Source of the DNA: Capsicum annuum
Lineage: Eukaryota > Streptophyta > Magnoliopsida > Solanales > Solanaceae
Direction: 5' to 3'
Length of the DNA stretch: 64,000 nt
NCBI RefSeq assembly: GCF_002878395.1
Contig: NC_061121.1
Coordinates: 10,336,709 to 10,400,708, forward strand
Of this stretch, positions 47,034 to 58,965 are shown piece after piece; position 1 is the stretch's first letter, and each line of letters opens with the position of its first letter. The notes under the pieces are model-generated. The model saw only the letters and a list, made by a program, of their open reading frames with translations, had not been told where the DNA came from and searched no databases. The translations under genes were made by a program, and so were the position numbers.

Positions 47034-48293
47034 CCTGTAATAACATATAAGATGTTATCTCAAAAATTTGACAGGAGTAGAAGATTGCCAACCCTTGGGA
47101 TTTTTGATGCAAACATATGTCGATAGGACAGACCACTTCATGACTCCAAATTGCCGAACAGAAGTACTGAGCAAAATCATTCTACTTGGCTAACAACTCT
47201 AGATTATGGGGCGAGCAACCTAGGCTAATAATAAAACAAAGTCCAACAGAAAGATTACTGGACCCACCGAGGGTTGCCTACGTATTCCAACTCGAGGGAA
47301 GGGAATCAGGTATGCATAGTTCATCCAGCTTGGACAATTAATGATTAACTAATAAATTGACCCTAACATAAGAGACAGAACCAAAAACAAACGAATAAAA
47401 ACTTTTTGGATTTTCGACTAGACATTTCAACTAAGACTAACGCCACCAATTATGAAAAAAATCTTTTTGGTATTTTGTTTTTGACAGATAAGTAGAAAAG
47501 GCAAACAAAACCCTCTTTTTTTTCATTTTTTTTGGTTGAAATTACGGTACCTTGAGAAGATAAATGTAAAACGTAAAAAAAAATCCTTTTGAGATTTTGG
47601 ATCGTGAAGAACAAAAGCAATAAAGAACTCTAAAATAAACTACGACACTCCTTTTGATTCATTCTTTTCGACTCACTTTTTTCTATTTTTGTTTCTCTCT
47701 TTTTTTTTCTTTTTTTATTTTTTGCTTGCCTACGCACCTTACTCCTAACAAATATTTTTTTTTTCAAACCAGTCCGTCAAATGATCATGTTACCCTTAAA
47801 GATGCAACAGTTAGCACGTAGGGATGCTTTAGAGGTGAGTCTCCTACAAAGGGCCTTGTTGGTCCTGCTAGGTCTCAGTATAATGCACATAAGCATGACC
47901 TAAAGGCTGACCTACATTGTGGTTCACTAACAAGGCTGTTCGGGAGAGCGTATGGTCCATAGTGGCTGTTTTGCTTTCCACCTACTCCATAACACCGATG
48001 GCTCCCCCGCTAAAATAAGGGTGACTCAACTAGACGTCGTGTACAACACGTGTAGTATGGACTTGTTGTAGAAAGAAGGCCTGGGGGTAGACATATGATG
48101 ACAGATATAAAAGCGGTAACATATAGGATAAATACTATAAACAAAAAGCACAAAAAATGCGCAAAAGTGAAAACAATAACACAAACAAAATCAAACAATG
48201 CCTATACACTCGTAATGCCAAACAAAGCTGATACGACTCCAAAAATAGCTTAAATTCTAAAAACTTGTCTATACCCAGCAGAGTAGCCAGAGC
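47034..48293 (-). other. 5' leader of element E with primer-binding site
   Basis: Between the 5' LTR and ORF1. Directly after the LTR (minus strand) comes GCTCTGGCTACTCTGCTGGG (48293-48274), the expected primer-site position; I cannot name the tRNA. Pyrimidine runs lie at 47690-47765 and motif copy 3 at 47257-47332. The minus-strand frame 48198-48010 (hydrophobic) has no support. Confidence 0.65.
47257..47332 (-). repeat. copy 3 of the thrice-repeated E motif (upstream of ORF1)
   Basis: Plus-strand reading: TGGACCCACCGAG, GGTTGCCTACGTATTCC, GGGAATCAGG, GCATAGTTCATCCAGCTTGG. The middle can pair ATTCC (47284-47288) with GGAAT (47302-47306). Confidence 0.75.
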
Positions 48294-50151
48294 TATCACA
48301 CCCCTTTTTTTAACCCAAAAAGATTGATTTTGGTTTTGACAGGGTTTTTATTATTGATGTGACAAAAGGTGAAAAGTTATTTCGAAAAGGATTATTTGCA
48401 TGAAAACTTAGAGTTGCCACTTGACATAATTAGGTGTGCCAAGTCACCTTTGAAAATCCTTTTCAAAATTATTTTGACTCTAAAATTGATCCGTGAACCG
48501 AGATTCTGGCTAAGGAATTCTGTTGACCGAGGGGAAGGTGTTAGGCACCCCTCAATTCTGTGGTTTGACCACGGTCGCTTAGTGAAGCGTATCGGCTAAT
48601 TTGACACTACGAAGGTATAAAACACACAAAACAGACAAACACAATCAATCAAACAAACAAACAAAAAACAATCCAAAATTTAGTGTCCAGTCCAATTATA
48701 CAGTCCAAAAATAAGAAATGCGTAAAAATAAATCCTACTCTAAATTAATTCTAGACTAATGCTCTACCCGACGTCTCAGGCCTCCATCACAAACGTCCTC
48801 TGGGTACAAGATACCTCGGGGCATTCTCCGGTGAATAAATATATACAGATACTTTGGGACATTCCCTGGCCGAATTATACAATTCATTCAAAAGTGATAA
48901 AATCAAACCATTCAATTAACCCCAAAATTTCTAGATTTGCTTACCCGACCTACGTCTTGCCTATTCCAATTGGCGTATCTTGATGCTACCAAATTCAATT
49001 AACGACAATAATAATGAATCAAAATAACTAATTTATATTCATCTGTTATCATATCACAATCCCAATCCCGAATCCGTCTTTAATTGAACGTCAATAAATT
49101 CTTTAGTTCAAATCACTACTAAAAGTCCAAAACCAACACCCAACATATCCACTCAACGAGGATTCAAGCATTAAGTACATGAAACATTCATACCTGATAA
49201 TACAATTAATACTACTTAAAGATTCAAAACCGCATCACCAAAGATCACATCATAGCCACATTAAAAAAATAATAAAGACAGAGAATTTAGGAATGGACAC
49301 TCAAAGGATCGAATTTATTAATAATAAGAAATCCAAAGACCAAAATACTCGAATGGAGAACCTCAACAGCGACAAACCCCAACTTTGATGTCCAAACTGA
49401 TCTCAATAGACAAGTTAATACGAATGAAAATCAAACCCAAAACCCAAAATGAGTATAAATAAACCCCAAAACCCAATTCGACCGCTTTAAGATGTTACGA
49501 CTTCAAAGGCTTCAGCGATGACCAAAACGACTAGAAATATACCAATTACGATCTGTTCCAATGGTTTTTATATTTTTGGTGACTGCCTTGATGCGTTTTC
49601 GGTGAGTATGTCGCGAGAACAGTAACCGTCCTCAAAATCTGCTTTCTCTCTCCGTGACTCTCTCAAGATTTGTTTGTCCTCTCCCTATATCTCTATGTGT
49701 GTGTGATTATATTCAGTGGATTGAGAGTGAAGCCTGCCTAAATAATAAAAATAGGGGCTCTTCTATTTTTGTGTATCGTCCGTTGTCTATCTTTTTCCAA
49801 AAACAGAAAAGAAAAATCTTCCTCCTCTATATGGATATTATGATATGTATATATGAGAGGTGATAGTGTGAGGGGTCATGTGGGTGGGTAGTGGGGTAAG
49901 TTGTGGGGTGGTGATGTGTTGTCCAAAGTTGATAGGGGAAGTGGTTAATTTTGTTACCAAAATAATATTTGAAGATTAAGTTTGTTAGTGGGTTTGTTAT
50001 TTGGATAAAAACAAAACATAAAATAAATACATAAATAAGTAAAGGTGAGGTGGATATTTATTTTCTTGGGGAAAAATTTTAAAAAGTGAGCTTAAATTAT
50101 GTGATATCGGAAATAAAAATATCATCGACGGGACAAAATTATGTGTCTACC
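48294..50151 (-). mobile_element. 5' LTR of element E (1858 bp)
   Basis: Colinear with 36351-38372 but lacks about 150 bp: AACCCAATTC at 49470-49479 runs straight into GACCGCTTTAAGATG, whereas 37527-37690 is present in the other LTR. Terminal bases are mutated on both sides (TATCACACC and TCTACC). Confidence 0.85.
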
Positions 50152-50709
50152 TAGTATAGCCCGCATTTCAGTTTATCAGGCAGACAAAGTCCTGTGGCTT
50201 TAAACCCTTTAACCCAGTCCTACTATCCGAAGTCTCATGCGTATGACCATTCCAAGATATAATCTATTCCATCCATGTAAATTTCGAATTCAGTTCAGGT
50301 CATGCATCAGTTACAGTTTCTGCTATTTAATCATAACTCAGTTCATAAGTTTTCAGGGCATAATCTCAATTTTCCAAGTATTTTAGCTTAGACAGTGTAA
50401 TACCCTTGTATGATCTAAGTCTTGTTGACTCATGATTCGTACTTGCATCAGTTATCACTTCCAAATTCAATATGTATGATTAGATCATGAACACTTCAAG
50501 TGAATCCTAAACTCTCAGCATGAATAAGCCCCTTAAAGCAAGTAAAGTCAAGTCAGCTCAGAATTCAGTTTCATGATAGAAGTTTAAATCTTTCATCTCG
50601 GTTATATCCTTTATTAAAAGAAATATCATTCCCGTTTTATTCCATATATTTAAGGTTTTAACAAGTTCCTATCAATATTCGAGGACAAATGTTGCCAAGG
50701 GGGAGATAA

Positions 50710-52046
50710 TGTAATACCCCTTATTTTTGTGCTAGAATTCTAACCTTCGTTCTTACACGACTAAGCTCTAATCAAAATAATTTGCATGTGAATATAAGTT
50801 TCATGAACATTATCATAGAATATGAAGTGTTTTAGAGGTGAAAAAAGTTCAGAGCAATGACTTAGAACAAAGTTGAGCTAAGATCATTTGATTCGTCCAA
50901 AGTTGATTTTCGATGTACAAGGGTCTAATTTAAACGTCTATAACATATTATATACATGCAGTTTTTCATCTCAAAGACCCATAAAATTGCAGATAATTGA
51001 ATTAGCTTTCGAACAATACAAATTTCTACAAAATCCGTTACCTGAGCAAAAAGTTACAGCCATTTTCGTGAGAGGCAGTAAGTCAGGTCGATATGCAAGG
51101 CCACGCCCTACCTATTCCAGCCAGTGTAATTTCTTGCGGTCAAGCTCTGCATCCAAGAGCAGTATTTGGGTCATTTCCTACCCTTAAATAGCCCCAATAA
51201 CATGATATTCAGCCTCTAATAACCAAATTATACCCTCATTCTCACAAATTCTCTCAAGAACGTACCTTAGGGTTTCAACCCAATATTCAAGAAACTCAAG
51301 ATTCCACCATGTTTTTTTCAAATTGATTCAAGATTCAAGATTCCTAGACCAAGAGATTCAAGATTCTCTCATCACAAGTACGAATAAAGTCCCAAAAGCA
51401 AGAGTTCATTCAAGTTCATAATCCAAGGTATATGGGGTTTGAACAAGAACATCCTTTCATTCTTGTGCCCAAAAGATTTAGTTTTTCTCAAAGAATTTCG
51501 TATTTCCAAGCGAAATTCATTTTATTCTGCAATATTTCAAGTTTATGAGATTATGGAATTATGCAAGTCTTGAACTGCATGATTATCTTATTTAATTATG
51601 ATCTAAATGAGGGTTCATGATATAAATTGCACATTCCTTAATTGATATCATATTTTCAAGAATTTCCAAGATTTGTTGTCATCAATTGAGCCTTATTGTG
51701 AAATTTTGAGTCTTTGAGAATGAATTATTGATACTCTTTAAAGTGTTTCAAGAAGAGTACTTATATTTCCATGTTGTTGAAATTTTAAAGCTTTGATGAA
51801 AAGTCTAGATTCCAAGAAAAGAATTGAGTTTTGATCTTAAGCTAAGAAAGAAATCCACATTATTTTTATTTGAGATAAAGGGAAGTATATTAGCGTCCAT
51901 TACATATTGTTGAGTTGTTTAATGTGGATTTTCATAAAGTTTTGAGATAAGTATGGGAGTAATATTTAGCACCGAGTTGGCCTTGGTTCCTAGGTTTCAT
52001 GCCCCAGAACTACGAGCCACCATAGGATTGGATTTACCCCAAATGG
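50710..52046 (+). mobile_element. family A LTR copy 4, left part
   Basis: Starts TGTAATACCCCTTATTTTTG after the unit 3 purine tract and is interrupted at 52047 by element D. It continues at 59762-60499. Confidence 0.85.
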
Positions 52047-52836
52047 TGATACGGGTGTACCAAGCTATCTAACAAGTTTACGACCATTCACACGTAGCCA
52101 GGCTTGGGATTTACAAAAACTCCAAGCTATGTTCATACAATTGGCCGTGTGTGTGTTGGTACTTGAGCCTTCCAATAAATTAAATGTTTTTAAGTGTGAA
52201 GAGGAGCGTTGAAGTGTAATAAACTTACACTCCAAGGCCACCCCTTGGCAAGGGTAGGATGGTCATTTGTTTCTTTCTTTTTGGAATAATATAAATAGAT
52301 AGTATTAGGGTTATTTTTGAGTTAGTTCATTCATAATTTGGAAGACAACAAACACTTTGTAATTTTTTGAAACTTCTCTATTCCATTGGAGAAGCCCCAA
52401 TTCCAAAAACTCACTAGTAAAGTGATACTAGTGTTGTTTCTTGGCTAGAAACTAGGGTATTGGGGTTCTTTTAGTTCCTTTTAGTCCAAGTAAGAGCTTG
52501 GTATTAATATTCATTAATCTTAGGGTCCTTTCTCGTGTTAGGGTTCTTAGATCATTGAATATTGTGTGTCAAGTTACTATCCCTCTTGTAATATTTTTAA
52601 TCTTGTGTTGTTGGAATCTTGAAGTCTACTGAAGCCGTGTGAGGCTCTTTCGATTCACTAGCATTATTATTGACTTGCTTGTTCTTGTTTTTAATATCAT
52701 CTTCTTATTCTAAAAACCTGACTCTTGAAGACTAGTGAAACCGTGTGTCGCCTATTTCGATTCACTAGCACTTGTTGTTCAACTTGTTGTTCTTGTTGTT
52801 GTTTGTTTCTTGTGTTGTGAACTTGGGCTCGTATCA
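52047..52836 (+). mobile_element. 5' LTR of element D (790 bp)
   Basis: Ends GGGCTCGTATCA, followed by TTTGGTATCAAAG. Contains a TATA box at 52290 and, near its 3' end, two copies of the CTAGTGAA/TTCACTAG hairpin motif (52626-52661, 52732-52768). Confidence 0.88.
52290..52297 (+). promoter_or_regulatory. TATA box of the D LTR
   Basis: TATAAATA at LTR offset 244, matched by TATAAATA at 59210-59217 in the 3' LTR. It is the best TATA candidate in the window; transcription would start some 30 bp downstream. Confidence 0.6.
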
Positions 52837-52838
52837 TT

Positions 52839-52850
52839 TGGTATCAAAGA
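52839..52850 (+). other. primer-binding site of element D
   Basis: TGGTATCAAAGA two bases after the LTR end, initiator-Met-tRNA type with mismatches. Confidence 0.75.
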
Positions 52851-54020
52851 TTATGGTTGATTTTGTTCCAAGAAAATCAATCTTGGGTTTGGTAGTTGAA
52901 AAATACCAAAAAAAATATATAATTAAATAAATAAAGTTGCTGAAATTCCAAAATTCCAGAAAAATAAAAGAGAAATCTGTCCATCTTGTTCTTGGTAGAA
53001 AAAATTGTGTTGTGTTGTTTTCTTGGCCAGTATTGGTGTTTGTTTGTTTATATTTAGATGTTCTTTTGTTTTTCTAGTTTGGTTTTTTTGTTGACTTTTT
53101 CTCATCCACACAAAAGGTGTCTAAAGCTGAGTTGAGCTTAACATATTGACATTGCTATTATGGATTTGAAGTGGTAGTACGATGAACTTGAAGTGGGCTG
53201 ATTTTTGTGTTGTTGCTTGACTTTAAAGTGGGCTATTGTTGGGGAATTGTGGTTGTGTTCTTGAAGTATTGTTGTGGTGGTCATCTTGATCTTCTCATCA
53301 TCTCATATCTTGACCACTATAAAGACTAAAATAGATCCAAAAGGGGTGGTAAGACAAGATTGTAAAGTTGTTTGTGAAAAAGACATGCCAACATCACTTC
53401 CTTAACAACCACTTTCACTTAAAATTAAGAGCCATGTATTGTGCAAAAAGTAAACTCAATCCTCATATTTTTTGAGTTGGAAAAAGTTGAAAAGTTACAA
53501 GACTTTACTTTCTCTCCAAAAGCAAAGTCATCCTTTACAAAATTGTGAAGATTAAGGCTTCAAGTTGTTGAACAAAATATATGGACCCATGACCAATTCC
53601 ATGCAGCCACGTCACCTTAATCACTGTTCATGTCATTAATTAAGCTCAATTTGGATATTCTAGTTTCTAATTATTGATTCTTAGTTTTTTCTAATTTACT
53701 CGAGAACTAATTAGCAAGCTAGTACACTCCTACTAGGTTGTCTATTAGTCCTTTGAAGCCTTGTATTCGTGTCATCGTTTGTTTGTGTGATTTTGTGATT
53801 TGAATACATTGTAAATCCTTGACTCTAGTCCAATAATAATTCTTTGAGTTTCAAACAAGAATATACTCCGGATAAGACCATACTAAAACCTTAAGGATTC
53901 ATGGGTTACTAGCTAATCTACAACACTTGTAGAGATCGAGTATGAGTGATCCAAAAGTGTGTAGGTAAGGAGAGGTTTTAAACTAACTTTTTTTTTGCTT
54001 ATGTAGGTGATACCTTTACA
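52851..54020 (+). other. 5' leader of element D
   Basis: About 1.2 kb, T- and GTT-rich, with no supported gene. Its right two-thirds resembles, in inverse orientation, 3600-4200. The minus-strand frame 53111-52923 has no support. Confidence 0.6.
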
Positions 54021-54623
54021 ATGGAGGGAACCACATCTCAAACTATGGATTCTAATTAAATAGAAAATATGAGGGTCACTCTTGAGGCTATGACCCGAGC
54101 TCTTGAAAGGTTGAGTACAGAAGTGGGAGCCATAAGGGGAGAAGTGACGACTATTAGTAAGAGGTTAGAACAATTGGAGAGTCAAAGTAAATCTCGTCCT
54201 TCTAATCCTCGACATGTTTCATTAAAGGGACATGATAGAAATTCCTCCGCCACCGTTACTTCAGAAACATGGCCACAATTGCCAAATCCTTCACTAGCTC
54301 CACTAAATGCCGCAAGCCAAACCACTCATAACCCTCTAAAACGAGACTCTAATAGACCAACCCAATCTCAAACTCTTCAAGTTCTACAAAAGGGACTCGG
54401 ATGTCAAATGCCTCAAAAAAATTTGAAACCTCCCTTCCATGCTCTACTAAACGAAAGACCACCACCTCCACAAAATCCAATCCCTCCAAATCAATTTTCA
54501 AACATCCAAAACCATCTCGTACACTTTAAGGAATATGGTAAAGAGTATTATGAAGGGTATGGAGCCTTTGATAATTCTTACATGACGGAAGAGGAGATGA
54601 GAGGGGGATGTGTAGATCCATGA
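54021..54623 (+). pseudogene. gag N-terminal region (element D)
   Basis: ATG at 54021 gives MEGTTSQTMDSN then TAA at 54057-54059, and the same frame reopens as MRVTLEAMTRALERLSTEVG then AIRGEVTTISKRLEQLESQ. The latter has a heptad pattern of a coiled coil. A Pro/Ser/Asn-rich linker follows. I chose 54021 because it directly follows the leader and is in frame with the rest. The early stop alone would prevent a normal Gag. Confidence 0.75.
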
Positions 54624-54689
54624 AGATACCGAGGGTATTGAGAAAGGGGAAACCGACACAAAGAGAGAGACGTAGGCATCAATACAATC

Positions 54690-55460
54690 AAATTGAGCCT
54701 ACCTATCTTTCAGGGTGAAATTTACCCCAAGGTGTATCTTTCTTAGGAGTCGGCATGTGATAAAGTGTTTCAAGTGAATGATATATCGGAGGAGAAGAAG
54801 ATTTGTTATGCCATAGCTCACTTTGAAGGCTATGCTAACACATGGTGGGCATATGTCAAACGGTTTGGTAATGAGTTCATTGATGGACAACCACCATCAT
54901 GGTTTTGGTTGAGGTATCTAATGAGGCAGTGGTATCTTTCCGAAAGTTATCGTCATGAGTTGCTTGCTAGGTTATACAATTTGCGACAAAGGAATAGAAG
55001 TGTGATGGTATATTATGATGAGTTTCAACAACTCATGTTGAAGCTTAATCATCGTGGAGAACAAATTGGCCATGACATTATTCGGTTCAAGTATGAGTTG
55101 AATAAAGAGATCTCCACTCATTTGACACTTCACAAGTTTGATACCTTTGAAGGAATTTTCCAAGCCGCTCTTGAGATTGAAAGAGAGCTTAAAGAGAAGT
55201 CGTCGTTCAAGGAAAAGGGACCATCAACCTCCGGTTGGCCAAGGAGCAAAGATATGGTTCAACAATCTTTAGGTTGGCCCAAAAACAAGGACCAACCCAC
55301 CACTATAAGGCTTCCTGAGCCTAAAATAGTCAATTTGCTCCCCGGCAAGAAGCTCACAAGTATCATAATCCTAAAGGGTTTTAATGTTTCAAGTGCCAAG
55401 TTTGGAGACATAAAGCCAATGAAGGTCCAAATCGATGCAATGTAATCCTAAGGGAAGGGA
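54690..55460 (+). pseudogene. gag core and degenerate zinc knuckle (element D)
   Basis: Reads LSLPIFQGEIYPKVYLS, a stop, ESACDKVFQVNDISEEKK and YAIAHFEGYANTWWAYV, WLRYLMRQWYLSESYRHELL and ALEIERELKEK: the retrotransposon Gag domain. The long clean frame is 54765-55445. In another frame, 55385-55426 encodes CFKCQVWRHKANEG, a CX2CX4HX4C knuckle with its last Cys changed to Gly, showing a frameshift upstream of it. Confidence 0.82.
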
Positions 55461-55602
55461 TATTGTATTACCTTTGTGAGGAAGTGGGTCTAGAAAAATA
55501 AGAGAAGGAGGCCGAACCTCGAGATGGAGAGAACCCAAAAATGAGCCACATAATGATGATGATGATGAGGAGGAGGATATTTATCCACAAGAAGGGGAGT
55601 GC

Positions 55603-56019
55603 GTGGTTCCAAACATTGTAGTGAGGCATGCCATGATTAATAAGGCTATTGATGATCCTAGCCAATGGGAGAATATATTCCATACTAAATGCCTTATGAA
55701 GGGAAGTGTGTGCACTTTGGTGATAAATAGTGGTAGTTGTGCAAATGTTGTTAGCGTTGCTATGGTGAACTTCTTGAAATTGCCAACTACATTTCATACT
55801 AGCCCTTACAAGTTGCAATGGTTGAATGAATGTGGTGAATTAAAAGTCATGAGGCAATGTGTGATACAGTTTATGGTAGGAAACTATCACGACGAAGTGC
55901 TTTGTGACGTAATACCAATTCAAGTGTGTCACTTATTGGTAGGTAGACCTTGGAAATATGATAGCTCTTCCAAACATGATGGGAGGTCTAATCGATATAC
56001 ACTTGAGAAGGATGGCTGA
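55603..56019 (+). pseudogene. aspartic protease (element D)
   Basis: A frame of 138 codons. The active-site loop reads CTLVINSGSCANVVS; the catalytic Asp of the D-S-G triplet is Asn (codon AAT, 55726-55728), so the enzyme would be inactive. Later VCHLLVGRPWKYD is the second conserved block. The region 55460-55602 upstream is acidic (poly-Asp/Glu) in a broken frame. Confidence 0.8.
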
Positions 56020-56040
56020 AAGGTCACACTTGATCCACTT

Positions 56041-56307
56041 TTGCCTTCACAAGTGAACGAGTTGCATCAAAGGATAAGAAAATTGAAAGAAAAGGGGAAG
56101 AAATCCAAAAATAAAGAAAAAGATGGGGAACCCGTAGGTGGGGTAGTGGGGATATCCAGGGATTCCTCAACATCAAATGGAAATGAAAACATGGTGATGT
56201 TGTTAGAAAGAAGGAGCTCTTCGTGGATCATGATGAGGAGACATCCATGCTTCTTTTGGCGTATTGTTTTAACACTAACCCCACTAATTCTTCTATTTTT
56301 CCTTTGA
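56041..56307 (+). pseudogene. protease-reverse transcriptase linker (element D)
   Basis: Lys-rich stretch (LHQRIRKLKEKGKKSKNKEK) of low complexity between protease and reverse transcriptase. It has no catalytic motif. Such a linker is usual in this type of polyprotein; the frame is broken before and after. Confidence 0.5.
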
Positions 56308-56334
56308 TTTCTTGTGTGTTACAGGATTATAAAT

Positions 56335-57229
56335 ATTTTTTCCCAAAGAACTTCCACAAGGGATGCCCCCACTTTGTGGAGTTGAGCACCAAATAGATTT
56401 TGTGCCGGGATCACAATTACCCAACAAACCAGCTTATTGGAGCAACCCGACGGATACCAAGGAATTGCAATGTCAAGTTTAGGAACTCCTAAACAAGGGG
56501 TATATCAAGGAGAGAATGAGCTCTTGCGCGGTCTTGGTGCTTTTAGTTCCTAAGAAAGATGGGACTTGGCGTATGTGTGTTGATTGCCAAGCCGTTAACA
56601 AGATAATGGTAAAATACCATCACCCTATTCCCAGGCTAAATGATATACTTAATGAATTGAGTGGTTCGTGTTTGTTTTCTAAAATTGATTTGAGGAGTGG
56701 CTATCACGAAATCCATATGCAACCGGGCGATGAATGGAAAACCACCTTCAAGACCAAATTTGGTCTCTATGAATGGATGGTTATGCCATTCGGCCTAACA
56801 AATGCTCCAAGTTCTTTCATGAGGCTAATGAATCATGTGATAAAGACTTTTATCGTAAAGTTTGTTTTTGTCTAATTTGATGATGTGTTAGGGTATAGTA
56901 GGTCCTTAGATGAGCATGTAAAACATTTACAATATGTGTTTGATGTCCTCCAAAAGGAGAAGTTATATGCTAATTTTAAAAAGTGTTCTTTTGGTGTCCA
57001 AAAAGTTGTATTTTTTGATTTTCTGGTGTGTTCAAGAGGGGCCGAAGTGGATGAATCTAAGATTGACTCTATCAAAAATTGGCCAACACCCAAAACCATA
57101 GGTGAAGTTAGAAGCTTCCACGGGTTGGCTAGTTTTTATATTCGTTTTATTAAAGGATTTAGCACCGTTATCTCCCCATTGACCGAAGTGATTAAAAAGG
57201 ATCGGCGTTTCAAGTGGGGTGATGAATAA
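56335..57229 (+). pseudogene. reverse transcriptase (element D)
   Basis: From PKELPQGMPPLCGVEHQIDF to GLASFYIRFIKGFSTVI. Seen in order: [40 protein letters not shown] (first Asp) and [14 protein letters not shown]. The catalytic box reads VFV-stop-FDDV: the tyrosine position of YxDD is a TAA (56873-56875) while the two Asp remain. A further stop is at 56480-56482. Near full length, but not translatable. Confidence 0.87.
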
Positions 57230-57660
57230 GCTAAGGCCTTCAAGGACTTGAAAGCTATGCTCATCTCGGCCCCTTGGTTACAATTACCGAATTTTGACAA
57301 GACTTTTGAGGTTGAATGTCATGCTAGCAAATTTGGTATAGGAACGGTTTTAACGCAAGAATTGAAGCCTATTGCCTACTTTAGCAAAAAGTTCAAAGGA
57401 GCAACTCTAAACTACTCTAAGTACGATTTAGAGTTGTATCCTTGATTAGAGCCTTGGCCATATTACAACATTATTTATGGCCTTAAGAATTTGTGATTTG
57501 AATTTACCATGAGTCCTTGAAGTATCTTGTGCCCTTCGGGCACAAGATAAGCTTATCAAATGGCATTCCAAGTGGATTGAGTTTCTTGAAACTTTCCCTG
57601 ATGTTATTCATTACAAGAAGGGTAAGGACATTGTGTTTGCCAATGCTTTATCTCGAAAAC
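57230..57660 (+). pseudogene. RNase H (element D)
   Basis: LPNFDKTFEVECHASKFGIG followed by TVLTQELKPIAYFSKK. The first catalytic Asp is His (CAT, 57320-57322). After a stop at about 57443, degenerate sequence continues to WHSKWIEFLETFPDVIHYKK and ANALSRK, the RNase H C-terminal motif with its Asp changed to Asn. Confidence 0.8.
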
Positions 57661-58942
57661 ACGTTCTTGTGTCTACTTTATCGTCAAAATTGATAGGTTT
57701 TGAGATCTTAAATGAATTGTATCCCAAGGACCCTTACTTTGCTCATATCTATAGGGAATGCGAAGAATGGGGTAGGGACAAGTGGGATTCGGCTAGCGGT
57801 TCAAATCCCTATGCCAAATTCGATGGTTACTGTTTTAAAGGTAGGCGATTGTGTGTACCCTCTAGCTCTTGGAGAGAGTTATTTGTGAGGAAAAGCACAC
57901 AATGGCTGTCTGATGGGTCACATTGGGGTCAAAAAGACCCTCGAAATATTGGAGGAGCAATTCTACTGGCCAAAAATGCACTAGGATGTGCGGCCAATGT
58001 GTAGATTGCAAAGTAGCCAAATGTCAACTCCAACCTCATAGGTTGTACACCCCACTACCCACCCCTTTACATCCTTAGCTTGATATATCTATGGATTTGT
58101 GTTAGCGTTTCCAAGGATTAGAAGAGGTCAGGATAGTATCTTTGTTATGGTTGATCGGTTTTCTAAGATAGCACACTTTATTCCATGCTCTAAATGTGAT
58201 GATGCACCTAGTGTGGCCTCTTTGTTGATAATGTTGTCAAGTTGCATGATGTTCCGAGGACCATTGTGAGTGATAGGGACTCTAACTTCCAAAGTCACTT
58301 TTCGAAGTCCATGTGGGGTAGGATTGGTACCAAGTTGTTGTTCTCCACTTCTTCCCACCCACAAACCGATGGCCAAACGGAAGTAGTAAATAGGACTTTG
58401 GGTGCTATGTTACATTCCATGATTAAGGGAAAATTGACTTCCTGGGAGGAACACCTACTATTGATTGAGTTTGCCTATAATTGTGTGATACACTCAAGTA
58501 CGGGAATGACTCCCTTTGAGTATGTATACGGCATCAAACCCCTTACCCCTTTGAATTTAACTCCTTTTCCAAGTGATCTTATGATTAGCCTAGATGGAAG
58601 AAAGCGGACAGATTTTATGAAAAAGTTGCATGAGAAGGTGTGATTTCGACTTGAGAAGAAAAATCAAGAGATTGCAAAGCAGGCAAAAAAGGAAGAAAGA
58701 AACTCATTCTTGAACCGGGAGATTGGGTGTGGGTGAACCTTAGGAAGGATCGGTTTTTATCTCAAAAGAAGACCAAATTGATGCCAAGGGGTAATGGTCC
58801 ATTCCAAGTACTTGAAAGAATCAATGATAATGCCTACAAGATTGACCTTGCCCCGAAATACCAAGTACACAAATCTTTCAACGTGTGTGATCTTTCTCTA
58901 GTAGATATGGTTGAGGATGACCAAATATCAAATTTGAGGTAA
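57661..58942 (+). pseudogene. integrase (element D)
   Basis: The zinc-binding part (about 57880-58030) is frameshifted, with a readable CAANV/'[12 protein letters not shown]'-type pair of cysteines. The first catalytic Asp region (about 58075-58240) is disrupted. The clean frame 58242-58643 gives [16 protein letters not shown] and SHPQTDGQTEVVNRTLGAML, with 35 residues between second Asp and Glu. The frame 58727-58942 gives the C-terminal domain (RKDRFLSQKKTKLMPRGNGP, ERINDNAYKIDLAP). No chromodomain follows before the purine tract. Confidence 0.85.
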
Positions 58943-58947
58943 AATTC

Positions 58948-58965
58948 CTCTCAAGATGGAGAGGA
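58948..58965 (+). other. polypurine tract of element D
   Basis: AAGATGGAGAGGA lies directly before the 3' LTR start TGATACGGG. Confidence 0.65.

Larger units (their letters stand above)
36351..50151 (-). mobile_element. Ogre/Tat-like LTR retrotransposon E (13.8 kb)
   Basis: LTRs at 36351-38372 and 48294-50151 share TGTCACACCCC/TATCACACCCC ends and their full sequence. Target copies CAGTA (36346-36350) and TAGTA (50152-50156) differ by one base; the empty site exists in unit 2 (29980-29990). Minus-strand order: primer site, long leader, extra ORF1 with a plant-mobile-domain-like sequence, gag, RNase H tail and integrase, then a long 3' UTR with tandem repeats and a purine tract. An extra ORF before gag and repeat-rich 3' UTR are known traits of Ogre elements. 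Protease and most of reverse transcriptase/RNase H are deleted. Confidence 0.85.
32801..50709 (+). mobile_element. family A internal region, unit 3, interrupted by element E
   Basis: Without E (36351-50151) and one target copy it is 4103 bp, with the same segment order as units 1 and 2. The left part is 32801-36350; the right part (50157-50709) ends in a purine tract before the fourth LTR. No coding content is seen. Confidence 0.8.

Noticed and set aside
15148..52046. Independent insertions of four solo LTRs
   Set aside because: Each LTR is joined without a gap to a primer site on one side or a purine tract on the other, and the spaces are colinear internal regions of equal length.
56335..57229. 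Endogenous pararetrovirus or host-derived reverse transcriptase
   Set aside because: Flanking LTRs with target duplication, integrase with a D-35-E spacing, and the Ty3/Gypsy domain order identify an LTR retrotransposon.
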